Below are positions 6,769-6,929 of a stretch of 6,929 nt of DNA, one piece after another; the stretch's first letter is position 1; each line of letters begins with the position of its first letter. Source of the stretch: Anaerovibrio sp. (GTDB lineage: Bacteria; Bacillota; Negativicutes; Selenomonadales; Selenomonadaceae); contig JAEDOE010000056.1 of the NCBI GenBank assembly GCA_016302095.1, positions 1 to 6,929 of the forward strand. The letters run 5' to 3'. The notes beneath the pieces were generated by a model. The model was not told where the DNA came from. It was given only the letters and a program-made list of their open reading frames with translations, and did no database searches. The position numbers and the translations under genes were made by a program.

Positions 6769-6797
6769 TTGACAGGCGGTTGTTTTTCATGTAATAT
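6769..6797 (+). promoter_or_regulatory. First of two tandem strong promoters (P1), probably for a downstream rRNA operon
   Basis: A perfect TTGACA (6769-6774) is followed after 17 nt by TAATAT (6792-6797, four of six). Directly upstream is an A/T block, AATTTTTCAAAAAAGTG (6752-6768), of the UP-element kind. The transcript would begin near 6804 and contain an imperfect hairpin at 6826-6856 before the second promoter. Confidence 0.8.
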
Positions 6798-6898
6798 ATA
6801 CATCGTTGTCGCTGCTGACACAGAGTTGTAGAGAATATATCGAAGATTCTACACAATTCGGCAAAGCAAAGATAACAAAAAATATTTCAAAAAAGTTC

Positions 6899-6927
6899 TT
6901 GACAAAATGAACGCTTTGAGATATTAT
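6899..6927 (+). promoter_or_regulatory. Second of two tandem strong promoters (P2), probably for a downstream rRNA operon
   Basis: A perfect TTGACA (6899-6904) is followed after 17 nt by TATTAT (6922-6927, five of six). It is preceded by AATATTTCAAAAAAGTTC (6881-6898), almost the same block as before the first promoter 130 bp upstream. Doubled A-tract promoters of this kind are typical of rRNA operons, and an rRNA operon follows bofA in Bacillus subtilis. The target gene itself is beyond the window. Confidence 0.85.
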
Positions 6928-6929
6928 AT

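Overview
The window looks like a chromosomal segment of a Negativicutes bacterium, a Gram-negative-staining Firmicute close to Selenomonas. This rests on moderate-to-high GC with CTG/GGC-rich codons, Firmicutes-type strong Shine-Dalgarno sites and extended -10 promoters, and above all gene order. The run tRNA-Ser, SRP RNA, dnaX, ybaB/ebfC, recR, bofA, followed by tandem strong promoters, matches the order I recall for the origin-proximal region of Bacillus subtilis (scr-dnaX-yaaK-recR-yaaL-bofA-rrnA). The genus is an inference from style and was not searched.

Left part (1-1270, minus strand): a two-gene unit of an alpha/beta-hydrolase-fold esterase followed by the N-terminal 127 residues of an ATP-grasp-type enzyme that runs off the window. 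Centre-left (1340-2712, plus strand): a divergently transcribed, translationally overlapping pair. It encodes a single-domain CheY-like receiver that starts with TTG, and a 290-residue protein with a novel-looking N-terminal helical region and a C-terminal CheX/CheC-like phosphatase region. It ends at a rho-independent terminator.

Centre (2715-3144): a near-consensus promoter, tRNA-Ser(GGA), a compact SRP RNA and a strong terminator. Right (3200-6037): dnaX from a GTG start (DNA polymerase III tau/gamma), then an internal promoter and the tightly spaced ybaB-recR pair. Together these serve replication, nucleoid/DNA binding and recombinational repair.

The recR-bofA gap of 474 bp holds five perfect 7-bp tandem repeats. 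Directly beside them is a ~300-bp nested palindromic element with three levels of inverted repeat; it is the most unusual non-coding structure here. bofA, a small membrane protein gene, follows. The window ends in two consensus-like promoters, each preceded by nearly the same A-tract block, which probably drive an rRNA operon just outside the window.

I saw no CRISPR array, phage or defence system. The candidates for something undescribed are the nested palindromic element and the receiver/phosphatase pair.
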